Counted from the stretch's first letter, positions 1 to 12,269 are shown. The stretch is 64,000 bases of DNA from Eutreptiella sp. 'Long Island Sound 2002' (GCA_964036045.1 OZ038384.1:48661843-48725842), one strand, 5' to 3'. The notes: generated by a model not told the origin, from the sequence alone. Numbers and translations: made by a program.

Positions 1-1338
<1,338 letters not shown>

Positions 1339-1593
1339 CTAACTGCACCCTAAACCCATGAGCGTTCCCGTCAGCCCAGCAGACCTCCGACGAAATTGGT
1401 CTCCAACTTCACGAAACGATTCATTCATGTCTTTACGCTGATTCTCCAATTTGTTATTCATGTGCTCGTGCTGCGATTGCATTTGGTCAATCATGTCCTG
1501 CCGTTGCAATTGCAAGTGGGCTTCCATTTCTTGGCGCTGCAATTCCATCTCGCCCACCATCTCCTTTATTTCCTCAGCCTTCTGTGCCTGCAC
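1339..1593 (-). CDS. Terminal exon of coiled-coil protein
   Basis: The exon begins after an acceptor ending in TTTGTAG (AG at 1594-1595) and reads in phase 0 for 84 codons to a TAG stop at 1339-1341. The peptide is strongly helical and charged, rich in Gln, Glu and Met, with repeated Leu-Gln-Arg-Gln blocks. It ends in a less helical tail (RRRSAGLTGTLMGLGCS). It matches the other exons in phase and composition. No enzymatic domain is visible, so a structural or scaffold role is likely but unproven. If UAG is a sense codon here (see findings), the frame would run five more codons to a TGA. Confidence 0.75.
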   Translation of the reverse strand: MQAQKAEEIKEMVGEMELQRQEMEAHLQLQRQDMIDQMQSQHEHMNNKLENQRKDMNESFREVGDQFRRRSAGLTGTLMGLGCS

Positions 1594-1721
1594 CTACAAA
1601 TCAGGAGCATGCGAGGTACACATGCGCACAGACATGCATGAGAGGGTAACAGTGCCGGGGGTTGGCGTTAAGGGGCACGCAGGGGTCGGGCTGGGGATGG
1701 TCACAGGGCAGGTAGGCCCAC

Positions 1722-1832
1722 CAAGCGGGCCAGAGTAGGCATGTTGGAATTACGATCGTCTATATGGGCCTGCAGCCTACTCGTCACAGCCGCTTGGTCA
1801 GTGTCTGTGTCAAGGAGGACACCCGGAGGAGG
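1722..1832 (-). CDS. Candidate coiled-coil exon (weak)
   Basis: A possible phase-0 exon of 37 codons lies between an acceptor ending TTTCAG (AG at 1833-1834) and a donor GTGGGC (GT at 1720-1721). Its second half (AAVTSRLQAHIDDRNSNM) looks helical like the neighbouring exons, but its Pro-rich start does not. It sits just upstream of the terminal exon. Confidence is low because the acceptor lies in a locally repetitive GGAGGAC stretch. Confidence 0.3.
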
Positions 1833-1999
1833 CTGAAAGACACCTGGAGGAGGTGGGCGGACACACGGAGGACATCCGGAGGAGGCCACAGGACACCTCG
1901 AGGACACCGTGCTGGACCGCGCTGTGCATTCAGTGCATCCTCGATCTCCTTCGAGAAGACTAAGAGAGAGAAGGGGCCTGTAAGTCCTGCCTGCGGATA

Positions 2000-3084
2000 T
2001 CCCGACCGGTAGACGCTGTGGCGGCTGCCCTATAGGGGGCATGCCCCCATACTGGGCACGGCGGTGTGGCTGCGTGGGGGTGCTCAGGGCACCTGTTGCC
2101 TCGATCGGCGTTCCAAGCCCGAGACCACAGTCTAACTATGTCAGCACATACCCGTTGGAGTGCTCCAGTTGCCAGTAGGTTGCTGGTGTAGAGAGGGCAG
2201 TGTCTCTAGTTTCAGCCCAGCCTGGCCCAGCTTTCTGCTTTCCGGCTGTACCCTGCCTGCAATATGAGTTCTGTTATGAACACGGACACACAATTGTGAA
2301 ATCAACTACCTGTGTGCGTGTGTGTGAAGGCGCCCAGTCGCGCAACTTTTGTTGTTTGCTGCCTGGCGAGGCAAACCACACTCAGACAACAGCTTTGTGT
2401 TGTCTGTTGTCTGGGTGTTTGTCTGCTTCACAAGGGCGCCCGCGCATGTGCGCTCAGCGGAGTGGTTCGCAGAGCTATTGCGGAGGTCTCCCTATTTGGT
2501 ACCACCATCCTCCCACCAGGCACCTGGATCTTATGTCTGTTGTGTGCCAACATCCAGTCCCAGTGGATGGACAACATCAGCCTGTCCCTACTCTGCTGAG
2601 GGTCCTGGACCACAATCAAGGGTCCTGCCTCAGGATGTGAACCCTTAGTGTCTCCAATGCTTTGGCCTAGCACAGGAGCCTTGAATGCTCCCATGGATAA
2701 GATGCAAAATTATTGGGGGGGCGGGGGGCTGTGAAATGGTGAAATGCAAATTCAAAGGATTTGCAGGCAAAGAAGGGGGGGGGGGGGTGCAGAAATATGC
2801 AAAAACAATTGGCCAACAACAGCAATCACCGGAGGCAAGTGATGGGGGGTCCGTGGAAAAAAAACTTGTCAAAATTTTGGCGAAGTTTTGAAACTTAAAA
2901 AAAAAAATTTCTGACTCAGTTTTTTCACGTCTTGGGTGTTTTTTGCTGTGTTCCGAAACTTAGTACAAAAATCTATTTACTAAGGGAAAAAATAGTGGAA
3001 AATTTTTTTCTAGGGATATAGCTAAATTTTTGCCCCCCTAGAACCTAGTTTTTCCCGCCCTAGAACCCCTAGACAGCCGGGTTT
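2000..3084. other. Intronic or intergenic sequence, nothing recognised
   Basis: No coding region with consistent frame and no transposon ends are seen. A poly-G run occurs at 2776-2787. An AT-rich stretch follows at 2860-3060, next to the repeat block at 3085. Confidence 0.5.
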
Positions 3085-3400
3085 GTGTAGCCACTTCTGA
3101 TTTCTGCCCCGCTTTGGGGATTCTCCAAACAGTGGGGTTATGTGGCCACTTCGCCCACAAATAAGACGGCAAGCATTATGTAGCCACTTTGCCACCATTT
3201 AGACACCCAAGACTGCAGGGATCATGTAGCCAATGCTAATTTGCTCTCCGCTTTGGGGACCCCCAAAACTACAGGGGTTATGTAGCCACTTCTGATTTCC
3301 GCTCTGCTTTGGTGGTCCTTGCGATGGTAGGGGTTATGTAGCCACTTTGCCCACAAGTAGGCGCCCAAGATGGCAGGGTTATGTAGCCACTTCTGATGTC
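3085..3400 (-). repeat. Degenerate copies of the 85-bp dyad repeat, reverse orientation
   Basis: Four to five imperfect units carry the phrases GTTATGTAGCCACTT and TCTGATTTC next to GCTTTGGGG. This is the reverse complement of the 85-bp unit repeated at 13567-13998 and 38186-38372. There are no transposon ends here, so this is a solo or decayed array. Confidence 0.75.
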
Positions 3401-3406
3401 CTCTCT

Positions 3407-3882
3407 GTTTTGCTGGCCCCGCTCTGCACTGCCCTGCCCTGTACCCTGAACACTGGCACTGACACATGCAAATCCGACATCCAACACTGCAATACTCCAC
3501 TGACCGGTATTTGCGTCTGGGGCTGTCTGGCCCATGATGTGAGCGATACATATGCTCGCGCCTGTCGCATGGCGCTGAAATAGACGAGGGCCTCCGATGA
3601 GGCTCAGGCAGGTTAGAAATACATCAAGCTGGGGTGTGAGAGTGTGGGGTGGGTAGCACGTACCTCAGGCACTGACACTGTCACTGTCACTGTAGCCGTC
3701 AGTGACATTGCTGCCTCTGCCCCCCCCCCCTCACTCGGCAAAACAAAAGTTGCTATGCGCAACTTGTGTTTTGCTGGCCCCGCTCTGCACTGCCCTGCCC
3801 TGTACCCTGAACACTGGCACTGACACATGCAAATCCGACATCCAACACTGCAATACTCCACTGACCGGTATTTGCGTCTGGG
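3407..3882. repeat. 115-bp direct repeat, two copies
   Basis: Positions 3407-3521 and 3768-3882 are identical as far as I can read (offset 361 bp). The copies start at GTTTTGCTGGCCCC and end at GCGTCTGGG. The sequence between them includes unrelated material with a poly-C run at 3721-3730. This is a recent duplication. Confidence 0.9.
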
Positions 3883-3984
3883 AAAAAATAAAAATACGTG
3901 CTCGCGGGTGTCGCCAGTGTCTGCGACTCCTGCCTGGCATCATGGCCGCGCCTCCTGTCTGACATCCTGCACACATCCTGCTGA

Positions 3985-4490
3985 GCATGCATGTAGAGGG
4001 TGCAAGCACAGTGGGCCCGGCGGCTGCCGCAGCACACGTCCACGGCGCCGGGCATCCGAAAGCAAAGCGCGCCGAACCAGGGTCGTGCCAGTACAACCTA
4101 GAAAATGGAAACAGGCACGTGAACCATTCAATCTGAAAGGGGACACACAGCGTGCCCTTGCCTTCTGTGAGGGGTGCTCGTGGGCAGCTGATGCATCCAC
4201 CCGACATCCGTGTCCTGTCGCATGTGTGGTGCCCTGCACGCTGCGCCCTGCATTCAATGAGTGCGTGTACATCCTCCCGAGTATGCATGTAGAGGGTGCA
4301 AACACCATGGGCGCGGCTGCTGCAGCACACGTCCACGGCGCCGGGCACCAGAAAGCAGAGCGTGCCGAATAAGGGTCGTGCCAGTGCAAACCGAGAAAGG
4401 GGTAGCAGGCACGCGGAGCACGCAGACTGAAAGGGTAAGGACAGCTGGCCCGGCTGCCGCGGCACACGTCCACAGCGCCAGGCACACCGC
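3985..4490. repeat. About 298-bp tandem repeat, two copies plus a partial third
   Basis: Segments starting at 3985 and 4283 (ATGCATGTAGAGGGTGCAA) share the GCACACGTCCACGGCGCCGGGC core and the following about 120 bp. A shorter third piece lies at 4448-4490. The long open frames on both strands here come from the GC-rich repeat and are not supported as genes. Confidence 0.8.
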
Positions 4491-5159
4491 ACAGCTTAGG
4501 GTGCGAACAGGGCAGCCACTCGCCATACGAGGGCTGGGCGCCCTTGCACCCACAAGTACGGCAGGGCCTGTCCAACTTCCCTGTGGTGTGTGCTTAGGGA
4601 CAGGTAGACAGGCCCTTCCGCCATGAGTAGGCGCCAGCGGTGCCTGCAGTGGTGTCGCCCTAGTCCCTTTACGTTCCCATTGCCTGTGGGGGTGACACAT
4701 TGATCGGGGATGATGCGCAAGCGGTCACCGATGTCCCAAACCGCCTCACTGAGCACGTCTGGCGCTGCACTGTCCTCAAACGGCACGGCAAACACCAACC
4801 TCGCCGCTCAACCAAGAAAAACGCGCCGCACAGCGCGGCCTGCCACACGACGAGCACGCACAGAACGGATGCGTGCCAGGGCGCGCGCCGCGCGGCATGC
4901 CGCCGCCTGCGCGGATCTGCGGTGCCGGCGGCCACCGCGACGGCCCCGCTGCCTGCGCCCCCTCAAACGCGAACGAGTCATCAAAAAATGGCAAAGAAGC
5001 GAACTGCACAATGCACGGATCCCTGAAGGCCCATCCACCACCCAACTCCCACTGGCTGTCGCGTCTGACCGCCGTTAGTGCCGCCAATGCCCGGGCTGCC
5101 AGCCGTACGACCCACACATGACCGACTGCTGCCTGTCCCTGTCAGCTATGCTGCCCCAC
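4491..5159. other. No recognised gene; 3' flank of DIRS-like element 1
   Basis: The sequence is GC-rich with overlapping open frames on both strands but no conserved motif. The right part may include the 3' terminal sequence of the retroelement that ends near 5160. I could not identify its terminal repeats. Confidence 0.4.
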
Positions 5160-6960
5160 GCACCGCAAAAAAATCGCCTCCCTGGCCTTGGCCTGCACGA
5201 CAATGTCCCTAGCCGATAGTCCACTGAACCAGCGGGAAACCGGGTCTGCCGGGTTCAGTGGGGAGGGTACGTAGTGCAGCTGCACCACCCTGCCACCGTA
5301 ACCTGTGTGCCAGGCGCCTCATTATGCGCTGCTGCTCCGGCAGTGCAATACCAGTCCTGCCCCAAAGTGCTGTGCTCAGTGGCCCTGTGTTATCCACAAA
5401 CAGGTTGGTTGGTCCCTTGGCCCTTTCGAGCCCCGCGAGGACTCCCGGCCCTTTCGAGCCCCGCGAGGACTCCCCAGAGTTGTGCTGACTGCTGTGACGT
5501 CACCCAGCGGGGGCAGCGCCTAATCCAGGGGCCTGCCCGGTCCCAGATACCTACCCAGTACCCTCCTGGCCCTTGCGCGGCATCCACAAACATGCACGGT
5601 GCACGTGTGAAAGTGTGTTGGGTGCAGGCAGGCATCCATCCACGCAGCGCGCAGCATAGACCCTCCAAGAGGCCCCTGACAAGGTTTGGTGACGCCCTGG
5701 GCGCCCAGCGCAGCCCAAAGTGCAGCCAGGCTCGTGCGCCACTCCAGAATGCGGCCGCTGTGTTGCCAGGCCGCCCTAGCCATACCATGCGGCCCAAGAG
5801 CCTCTTGAGGGACACCTGTGTCAGCGGGGTCACCGCTAGGCGTATCCACCTGGCCACGCAATCTGCCACAGCCACTGGTCTGGGCTTGATGCTGCCTGCC
5901 TGTGCGTTCACTCTCTTACCCATCCACGTGACTTTAGCCACACGGGTGAGGATGCTCTTAGCCCCAATCAGGAAACCTGCCTTACTCAGGGCGCTGGTCA
6001 CATCGTGGGTCACCTTGTGGACTTCTTGCTTCTGCTTGCCAACCACCAGGTTGTCATCCAGGTACTGCACCACCACCACACCTCCTGGGTCAACATGGGC
6101 AATCACTGTCGTGATGAGGTGCTGCACAAGCCCCGGGGCCTGGTGCCAACCGAAGGGCACACGCACGATAGCAAAGGACCTATCGCCAACTCCCACCCTT
6201 ATCGCCCTGGTCAGGTGGGGGGGGGGGGGGGGTGGATCGACCAGTAGCAATTTGCCAGGTCAATTTTCGTCGCCCAGCCCCCCCCACCGCACGCAGCAGG
6301 TCAACCAGGCCCTCCAAAGTGGGCAGCCTGAAGCGCCGGGCCTTGTAGGCACAGGTGTGGTTGAAGGCTTTCATGTTGAGGATGAGGGCGGCTTTTGCCT
6401 CGCTCTTCCACTTGACAAAAACTGAGGCATTGGGTGCCTCCCCCGTGCCCTCCACCAGGCCCTGGCGCTCCAGGGCATTGAGCAGGGCCTGCGCCTTGGG
6501 GCATCGCGAGTGGGGCTAGGTCGGCGCGCTGCGGCCCGCCCATTCGAAGCACGGGTCTGCCCACTGCTCCCACAGGGCTGGGGGCATTTGTACGGATCCC
6601 GCGTTCCCCAGACCCTTGGCTGCCAGCTGTACCGACACTTTGCGGCCTTCACCCAGCACCGGCGAACTGGCGTCCTCTGGTGGGCCGTTCACCGCCAGCT
6701 CGCGCAGGACTTCATGCAGCAGTTGCAGGTCCGCCCTCTTCACCTCCGGGGCCAGGGGCCTGTCCCATATCCACAGTAACGCCGTGTGCCACCAGAGCTT
6801 CAGCACGTTCACGACTTTGCGTTCGTGCACTCAGAGCCGGGACGACAGTTTACCGGCTGCTGCCCGCATGTGCGCTGGCAGTGCGTCTCCGCACTTGCCG
6901 CAGGCTGTGGGCTCCCCCGGCGGGCTCATCTCAAGCGGCTGAACCTCGCCGGACTGTTGC
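5160..6960 (-). CDS. Reverse transcriptase-RNase H of DIRS-like element 1 (frameshifted)
   Basis: Reading right to left: a leader with a CGKCGDALPAHMR patch, then an RT finger region (KAALILNMKAFN, RFRLPTLEGL). RT motif A is KIDLANCYWS, immediately followed by the poly-C tract 6219-6232 that shifts frame. Motif B is RVPFGWHQAP and motif C is QYLDDNLVVG. RNase H follows with FVDAAQGPGGYW and VDNTGPLSTALWG, and after another frame change VPSPLNPADPVSRW near 5220-5270. The usual Glu in the second RNase H motif appears as Gln (SAQLWGVL). A TGA at 6831 and a TAG at 6516 interrupt the upstream part. The gene is inactive as it stands. Confidence 0.85.
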
Positions 6961-7088
6961 CCCTAGAACTTGTGTCAGCCTGCTGGTGGTCTTCGGCGGA
7001 GGGCACACCTGGTTTGCACCCGGACGCGTACCGTGCGGCGCTGCGCCTACGGGGCGACGCATCCCACTGGCAGATCCCGAGTTGGTTC

Positions 7089-8591
7089 CTAGCTGTTGGC
7101 AGTGGCGTCGTCGTCGCTGTCGTCGCTGGAGTCGGATATGACGATTGGTATGGGTGCCGTGCCCTTCGCTCTCGCGGAGGCCTCACCACCCATGACTGCC
7201 ATTGGCCACATTTCCATCTGCGACGTTGCGCGTAGCGTGGCCCCCACTCCGGGCGCTGGCCAGGGGAGCAGGGCAGGGAGCTCCCACTCCCAGTCGAGCG
7301 GGGACGTGGCGTACTCTGCTGCCTGCCGTTCGGACTTCCACCGTCCCCACCTGGCCATGACCGCCATTGCTGCCCCCGTGGCAGCCAGTGCCGCTGCCCC
7401 CAGCCTGCGGAAAGCGTGCCAGGCCACTGAGTGCCACACTGTGCCCATGAGTGCAACTCGCAGGGCGTGCTGGAGTTCAGCGGTTGAGGCGAATAGCGGG
7501 ATCCAACCCGGCCTGTGCTAGTGGCTGAGCCGTGCCGTGATCCACCTGCCTTGGGTCTTCTGGTCATAGAAGGCCACTCTCCAGGGTGTCGCCAGATCTT
7601 TTGGCCGCACTGAAGCGGCCTCACTGACACGCCAGCACAGGGCTGTCCCCAGACAGGCCAGCGCGACGACTGCTGTGCCAAATGGCCCCGAGGTACGTGC
7701 GTCCAGTACCTGCAGTGTGTGCGCATTGGCCCAGATCCGCCGGGGCGGTGGGTGTGCGTAGGCCCGGTCTGCTGCCTTGCATATGGCCCAGTGGAGTGGG
7801 GTAACCACCGTGTCGACGATGCCCAGTGTTTCACACATGCGGACGATGGATACAACACCTCTGAGTGTGGCGGATTGTCGTCCTTGCGCTGCCAGCATGG
7901 TGAGGTGCTTGGCCAATGCCGAGGCGGCGTCAAGGTCTGCATACATGAGCGCCGTTCTGCCAACGCGTTGCAAGTCGCGGCGCCAGTTTCGTCTGGTGCT
8001 CTCTGCCCAGGCTTTGACTGCCAGTGCACCCGGCTCTGTCGCGACGTCCCCTGCTGTGAGTGCATCCAGGGAGGTGGCCAGGCAGCGTAGCTGGATTGCC
8101 GTCCCGTCGTTTGTGCCAAGGTCGTCCCCTGCTGCCCCCGGCTCTCCCGGTGCACTTGCGCTACTGCTGGGGTTGGGATTGGGGCTGTGGTTGGGGTTGG
8201 GGTTGTGGTGGCATGCTTGGTTGTCGCGCCGGGCATGGTTGCCAGCTCCACTGGTTGCCGTGGCATCTGCTGCAGGGGTAAGGCGGGGGCCCGGACGCAT
8301 CATACTGTCGCCCCACCTGTGTGAACCCCCCCGTACGGGGGGGGGGGCTGATGCCACCGAAGCCGGGGCTGTGTGGGCTTGTGGCATTTGCGATGCCTGC
8401 GGCCACTGTGCAGCCTGCGCCTGCAGCATTTGTGGGGTGAGCTGCTGTGGCATGGGGGCCGCCGTCACACAATCTCTCGACCAGTGCCCGTACATTCCGC
8501 ATCTGAAGCACGCCCCTGGTGGCCCAGGGTGCGTGCGAGTCACTTGTTGTAGTGGTACTTGGGGGGCTGCCTGGAAAACGGGGATCGCCTG
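7089..8591 (-). CDS. Zinc knuckle plus tyrosine recombinase of DIRS-like element 1
   Basis: The frame continues directly from the Gag frame past TAG 8592. A CCHC knuckle (CFRCGMYGHWSRDC, near 8490) is followed by a Pro/Gln-rich linker. A recombinase N-terminal domain comes next (AESTRRNWRRDL), then the catalytic core. The first catalytic Arg lies in LCWRVSEAA (near 7630), the His-x-x-Arg in WHAFRRLGAAALA (near 7410), and GRWKSERQAAEYA carries the terminal Tyr (near 7330). An Asp/Ser-rich tail (SDSSDDSDDD) ends at 7089. One in-frame TAG (7518-7520) separates the Arg box from the His-x-x-Arg box. All catalytic residues are present, so only that codon would block a full-length enzyme. Confidence 0.85.
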
Positions 8592-9610
8592 CTAGTGGGC
8601 AATAATTGTCCCTGTTGCCACGGGCGCGGGTTGCGGGGCTGGCTGCGGCGCTCTCGTGGTCACAGTCAGGTACAGGGTAGTCCATACCGCCGCGCGCAGT
8701 ACCTCTCCCGCCTTCGCCGCATCCTCCGCTCCCGCCATCGGTGTCGCCCCATATGCCTGCAGTGCCGCCACCAAGTCCCTCTCCATCCCGGCCTGCATCG
8801 CCTTGTCGCTGACGGCCTTGAGCTGCTCCTCTGAGCATAACCTATAGATAGGGGGATCTTGGGCATTCGGAGCTTAGCGATCTTGGCTTCCAGGTCTGCA
8901 ATTTCCTTTTGTACGGGGTCCACCTCCGGCGCATTTTGCGGCTGGTCTTGTGGCTGCCCTTGTGGCGGTTTCGGTGCCTCGACCCACTTCCCCTGTAGCA
9001 GGTCCACCTTGTATGGCTTGGCCTTCTCATATACTGCCAGTGCCAGCAGCACTTCGTGATCCGGCTTGCCTGGTGCCGCCCAGTGTACCATCTCCTGCAC
9101 CCCTGCCTCAGTGAGCCCTTGGCGCGTTGCCCTCTCTCGATACCCAAGTGCCTCTGCCGCCTTGGCCTCCGGTGGAAGGAAGGCCGTTGCGATCGGCGCG
9201 CATGTCTCGAGCCACACCTTCCATTGCGCGCATAGGGGGTCGAGCCCCGCTGCCTCAATGTCCATCGGGTCCTCGAACACCAAGCGGGGCCGTTTGCTGC
9301 GGGATGAGTCATCCCAACTGGCTTCTGGCATGCCCCCCCGGACTCGCCCAAGGAGGTGTAGCGTGCACTTCTCCGTCACGCCGTAGTCCTCCAGGGTGTG
9401 ATCACCTTTGACCAGCTGCTTCCCCGCGTACATGAGACGCTGATGTTCAGCGGCGATGCCTTCTCGTGCTGCTACTTGGTCCCTCACATGGCCCACCGGC
9501 GTGTGCCCCGCCTGCAGGTGGACCGCGATGGTTTTGGGCCCCGTGTTGACGAAAATACAGCGGCTCTCGCGTGCCTCAGCCGCCCTTCGTCCTCGGCTTC
9601 TGCTCGGCAC
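8592..9610 (-). CDS. Ubiquitin-like domain fused to Gag-like protein
   Basis: Residues about 19-93 (nt 9332-9556) read as a ubiquitin-like fold. It opens with IFVNTGPKTIAVHL, has REGI and QRLMYAGKQL in the middle, and ends TLHLLGRVRGG. These match the ubiquitin positions for IFVKT, KEGI, QRLIFAGKQL and LRLRGG, with the Lys48 and Lys63 equivalents kept. After the Gly-Gly the protein continues as a hydrophilic Gag-like region. This includes a charged helix (EIADLEAKIAKLR) and, after a one-base frameshift near 8850, a second helical part ending at TAG 8592-8594. That TAG is in frame with the zinc-knuckle/recombinase ORF downstream. No ATG begins the frame; the 5' limit given is a GTG, so the true start or an upstream exon is unknown. 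A deubiquitinase could in principle release the Gag after Gly-Gly (inference). Confidence 0.8.
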
Positions 9611-9640
9611 GGCCGTGCCGTTGCGTCGATGTTGTCGCCC

Positions 9641-10026
9641 GCTTCACCCGCCGCGGCCTGTGGGCTGTCCCGGGCTCCCCCACCCCAACTGTTGGGAGGC
9701 CCCGCTGCTCCGCGGCTACTCCAGCCACTGCGCTGGGTATCCCCCCAAACAGCAGGGGCGGGGTAGTCCAGGGCGCCGTGCGTGGTTAGGCCGTCTGCTC
9801 CCGCGACGGCCTCGCTGGGCACCTCACCCCCGCCTGCCCCATCTGTCTCCACGTAGCGTCTTGGTGCAGGAACTCTGCTGTGCCGGGTTGTGTCGGGTTT
9901 CTGGGTGTTCTGGTCCGTGCCCGCAGTAGCGATGCGGTCTGTTCCTATGCACTTCTCGTTTTGGAGCGTGCCCCGCGCGGCCACCATGATCACGACCATG
10001 ACTGCGAGGCCCACAGCAGGCACCGC
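9641..10026 (-). other. 5' region of DIRS-like element 1, no conserved domain seen
   Basis: GC-rich sequence is open on the minus strand but without recognisable motifs. It may be leader sequence of the retroelement. The 10-bp array begins at 10027 without a visible target-site duplication. Confidence 0.4.
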
Positions 10027-11178
10027 CTACCCATAGGTGCCCATAGGCGCCCTGGGGTCCCCAAAGGTCCCCATAGGTGCCAATGGGTCTCCAAAGGTCC
10101 CTATAGGCCCCCATAGGTCGCCATAGGCGCCCATAGGTGCCCATAGGCCCCCAGAAGTCCCCATAGGTGCCAATGGGTCCCCAAAGGTTCCCATAGGTCC
10201 CCATAGGTGCCAATGGGTCCCCATAGGCCGCCATAGGTCCCCATAGGTGCCCATAGGTCCCCAGAGGACCCCATAGGTCGCCATAGGTGCCAATGGGTCC
10301 CCATAGGTCCCCATAGGCCCCCATAAGTCCCCATAGGTCCCCACAAGCCCCCATAGGCCCCGATAGGTGCCCATAGGCCCCAAAAGGCCACCATAGGTGC
10401 CAATGGGTCCCCAAAGGTTCCCATAGATGCCCATGAGTTCCCATCGGCCCCCATAGGTCCCCACAGGCCCCCATAAGTGCCAACAGGTCCCCATAGGCCC
10501 CCATAGGCACCCATAGGTACCCATAGGTCCCCACAGGCCCCCATAGGTCCCCATAGGCCCCGATAGGTCCCCACAGGTCCCCATAGGTCCCCATAGGTGC
10601 CCATAGGTGCCCACGGCCCCCATAGGTCCCCATAGGTCCCCATAGGCCCCCATAGGTCCCCACAGGTCCCCATAGTTGGCCATAGGTGGCCATAGGTGCC
10701 CATAGGTGCCCCCGGCCCCCATAGCTCCCCACAAGTCCCCATAGGTCCCCACAAGCCCCCATAGGTCCCCATAGGCCCCCACAGGTCCCCAGAAGTCCCC
10801 ATAGGTCCCCAGAGGTCCCTATGGGTCCCCATAGGCCCCCATAGGTCCTCATAGGTTACTAGAGGTCCCCAAAGGCCCCCATAGGTCCCCACAAGTCCCC
10901 ATATATCCCCATAGGTCCCCATAGGTGCCCACGGTCCCCATACGTCCCCATAAGCACACAGAGGTCCCCATAGGTCCCCACAAGCCCCCATAGGTCACCA
11001 TAGGCCCCCACAAGTCCCCATAGGTCCCCATAGGTCCCCATAGGCCCCCTTGGGTCCCCATAGGTCCCCATAGGTTCCCAGAGGTCCCCAAAGGCCCCCA
11101 TAGGTCCCCACAGGCCCCCATATATCCCCATAGGTCCCCATAGGCCCCCATAGGTCCCCACAAGCCCCCACAGGTCCA
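10027..11178. repeat. 10-bp tandem array, about 115 units
   Basis: The unit is GGTCCCCATA with variants GGCCCCCATA, GGTGCCCATA and CAAGCCCCCATA. Because 10 is not a multiple of three, the repeat is read in all frames in turn, and no common variant makes a minus-strand stop. The long minus-strand frames encoding a Gly-Pro-Met-Gly-Thr-Tyr-Gly-Asp-Leu-Trp repeat are therefore expected without selection. No start context or flanking domain supports a gene. Confidence 0.97.
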
Positions 11179-11990
11179 TAGGGCGCTTCAACGGCCCTCA
11201 CAGCACGACCACCACGATAAGCATTAACAATGGTGAGCACATAGTCCACAAAACCGGCACCAATTGGGACGAGGGGCAAATCGGAAAAAGTACACTGGTG
11301 CTCTATCACCAGCTTCGCAATGTTCAAGCTTTGAAAACCACAAGACCAACCGTCCGTTTGGAATCCCCTGCATTCTCGGGGTCCCCAACGCCAAGCGCGG
11401 GGAAAAAATCAGAAGTGGCCCACAGGTGGGCACATCGCCTTCAGGCATGCATTTTCAGTAAAATTATATTGCCTTCGGCAAGGCACCTCGAAGAGGGGAG
11501 AGGAACTACCATTTTTGAGGTGCCGAGGCTATAAAACTACATAAGCAGGTTGTGCCCTGGCCCCCTTGGGAGCCCCCCCCCCCCAACACCCAAATAGGGT
11601 GAAACACACACAAAGAGGGACTAAAACATGCTTTATATCGCATATTATTTTTTGCAAAATTTTCCATTTTTCACCTGCAGAGGGTGGAAAACTGCTTGTT
11701 TGTGCGCACACCAAATGCCATTGAAACACCTACAAACAGCAATTTCGAAGCTTTTGGGGGGTCCATGGCTCAGCCTAGATGGGCCCAGTGGCCACTATGT
11801 GGGTCCCGATGGGCACTCAAGTACCCGTATTGTCACCAAATGATCACCCAAACCCAACCTGGGGCAACAAAAGGGTTTCGGAAAAAGTCGAAGTGTGAAA
11901 ATTTTTTCAGCTGCCACTATAGGCCCATGGCAAGGGCTACATAGTGGTGGTGGGCACATCGCCCACATGCATGCATTTTCAGTAAAATTG
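11179..11990. other. Unique sequence with a 40-bp direct repeat; no gene recognised
   Basis: The phrase GTGGGCACATCGCC plus CATGCATTTTCAGTAAAATT occurs at about 11427-11464 and again at 11950-11989, the second copy abutting the MITE. The stretch at 11385-11440 also contains the AATCAGAAGTGGCCCAC start of the 85-bp repeat family. No coding region is supported. Confidence 0.6.
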
Positions 11991-12265
11991 GTAATTGTTT
12001 CTTTGCGGTAAGGTCGTGTAATTTTTTTTATTTTTGCTGTAAACGCGTGTAGGAAAAAATCGTCACATCGTGTATTTTTTTTTGCGGTAAGTCGTGTAAT
12101 TTTTTTTTGCGGTAAATGCGTGTAACAAAAAAATCGTCACGTCGTGTAATTTTTTTTTGCGGTAATGCGTGTGACCGGCTTACACGAGTTAACGCAAAAA
12201 AAATTACACGACTAGACAATTTTTTTGTTACACACATGTACCGCAAAAAAAAATACACGAATTAC
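11991..12265. mobile_element. Fold-back MITE (GTAATT ends, TTGCGGTAA repeats)
   Basis: The left part carries repeated TTTTTTTTGCGGTAA followed by GCGTGTAA or CGTGTAA. The right part (from about 12180) carries the same repeats inverted (TTACACG, TACCGCAAAAAAAA). Ends read GTAATT on the left and its complement AATTAC on the right, so the element could fold on itself. It has no coding capacity. A second partial copy lies at 63774-64000. Confidence 0.75.
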
Positions 12266-12269
12266 AACA

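Larger units (their letters stand above)
5160..9640 (-). mobile_element. DIRS-like tyrosine-recombinase retroelement 1
   Basis: Minus-strand gene order is ubiquitin-like domain plus Gag, CCHC zinc knuckle, tyrosine recombinase, reverse transcriptase, RNase H. A recombinase instead of a DDE integrase, together with RT-RH, defines the DIRS class. Terminal or split repeats were not found, so the limits are those of the coding parts. The copy is damaged. It has frameshifts near 8850, at the poly-C tract 6219-6232 and near the end of RNase H. It has in-frame TAG codons at 8592, 7518 and 6516 and a TGA at 6831. Confidence 0.85.

Noticed and set aside
9824-11327. Long minus-strand ORFs encoding a Gly-Pro-Met-Gly-Thr-Tyr repeat protein
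   Set aside because: They are a direct consequence of the 10-bp repeat, open in all frames, with no flanking domain or conserved start.
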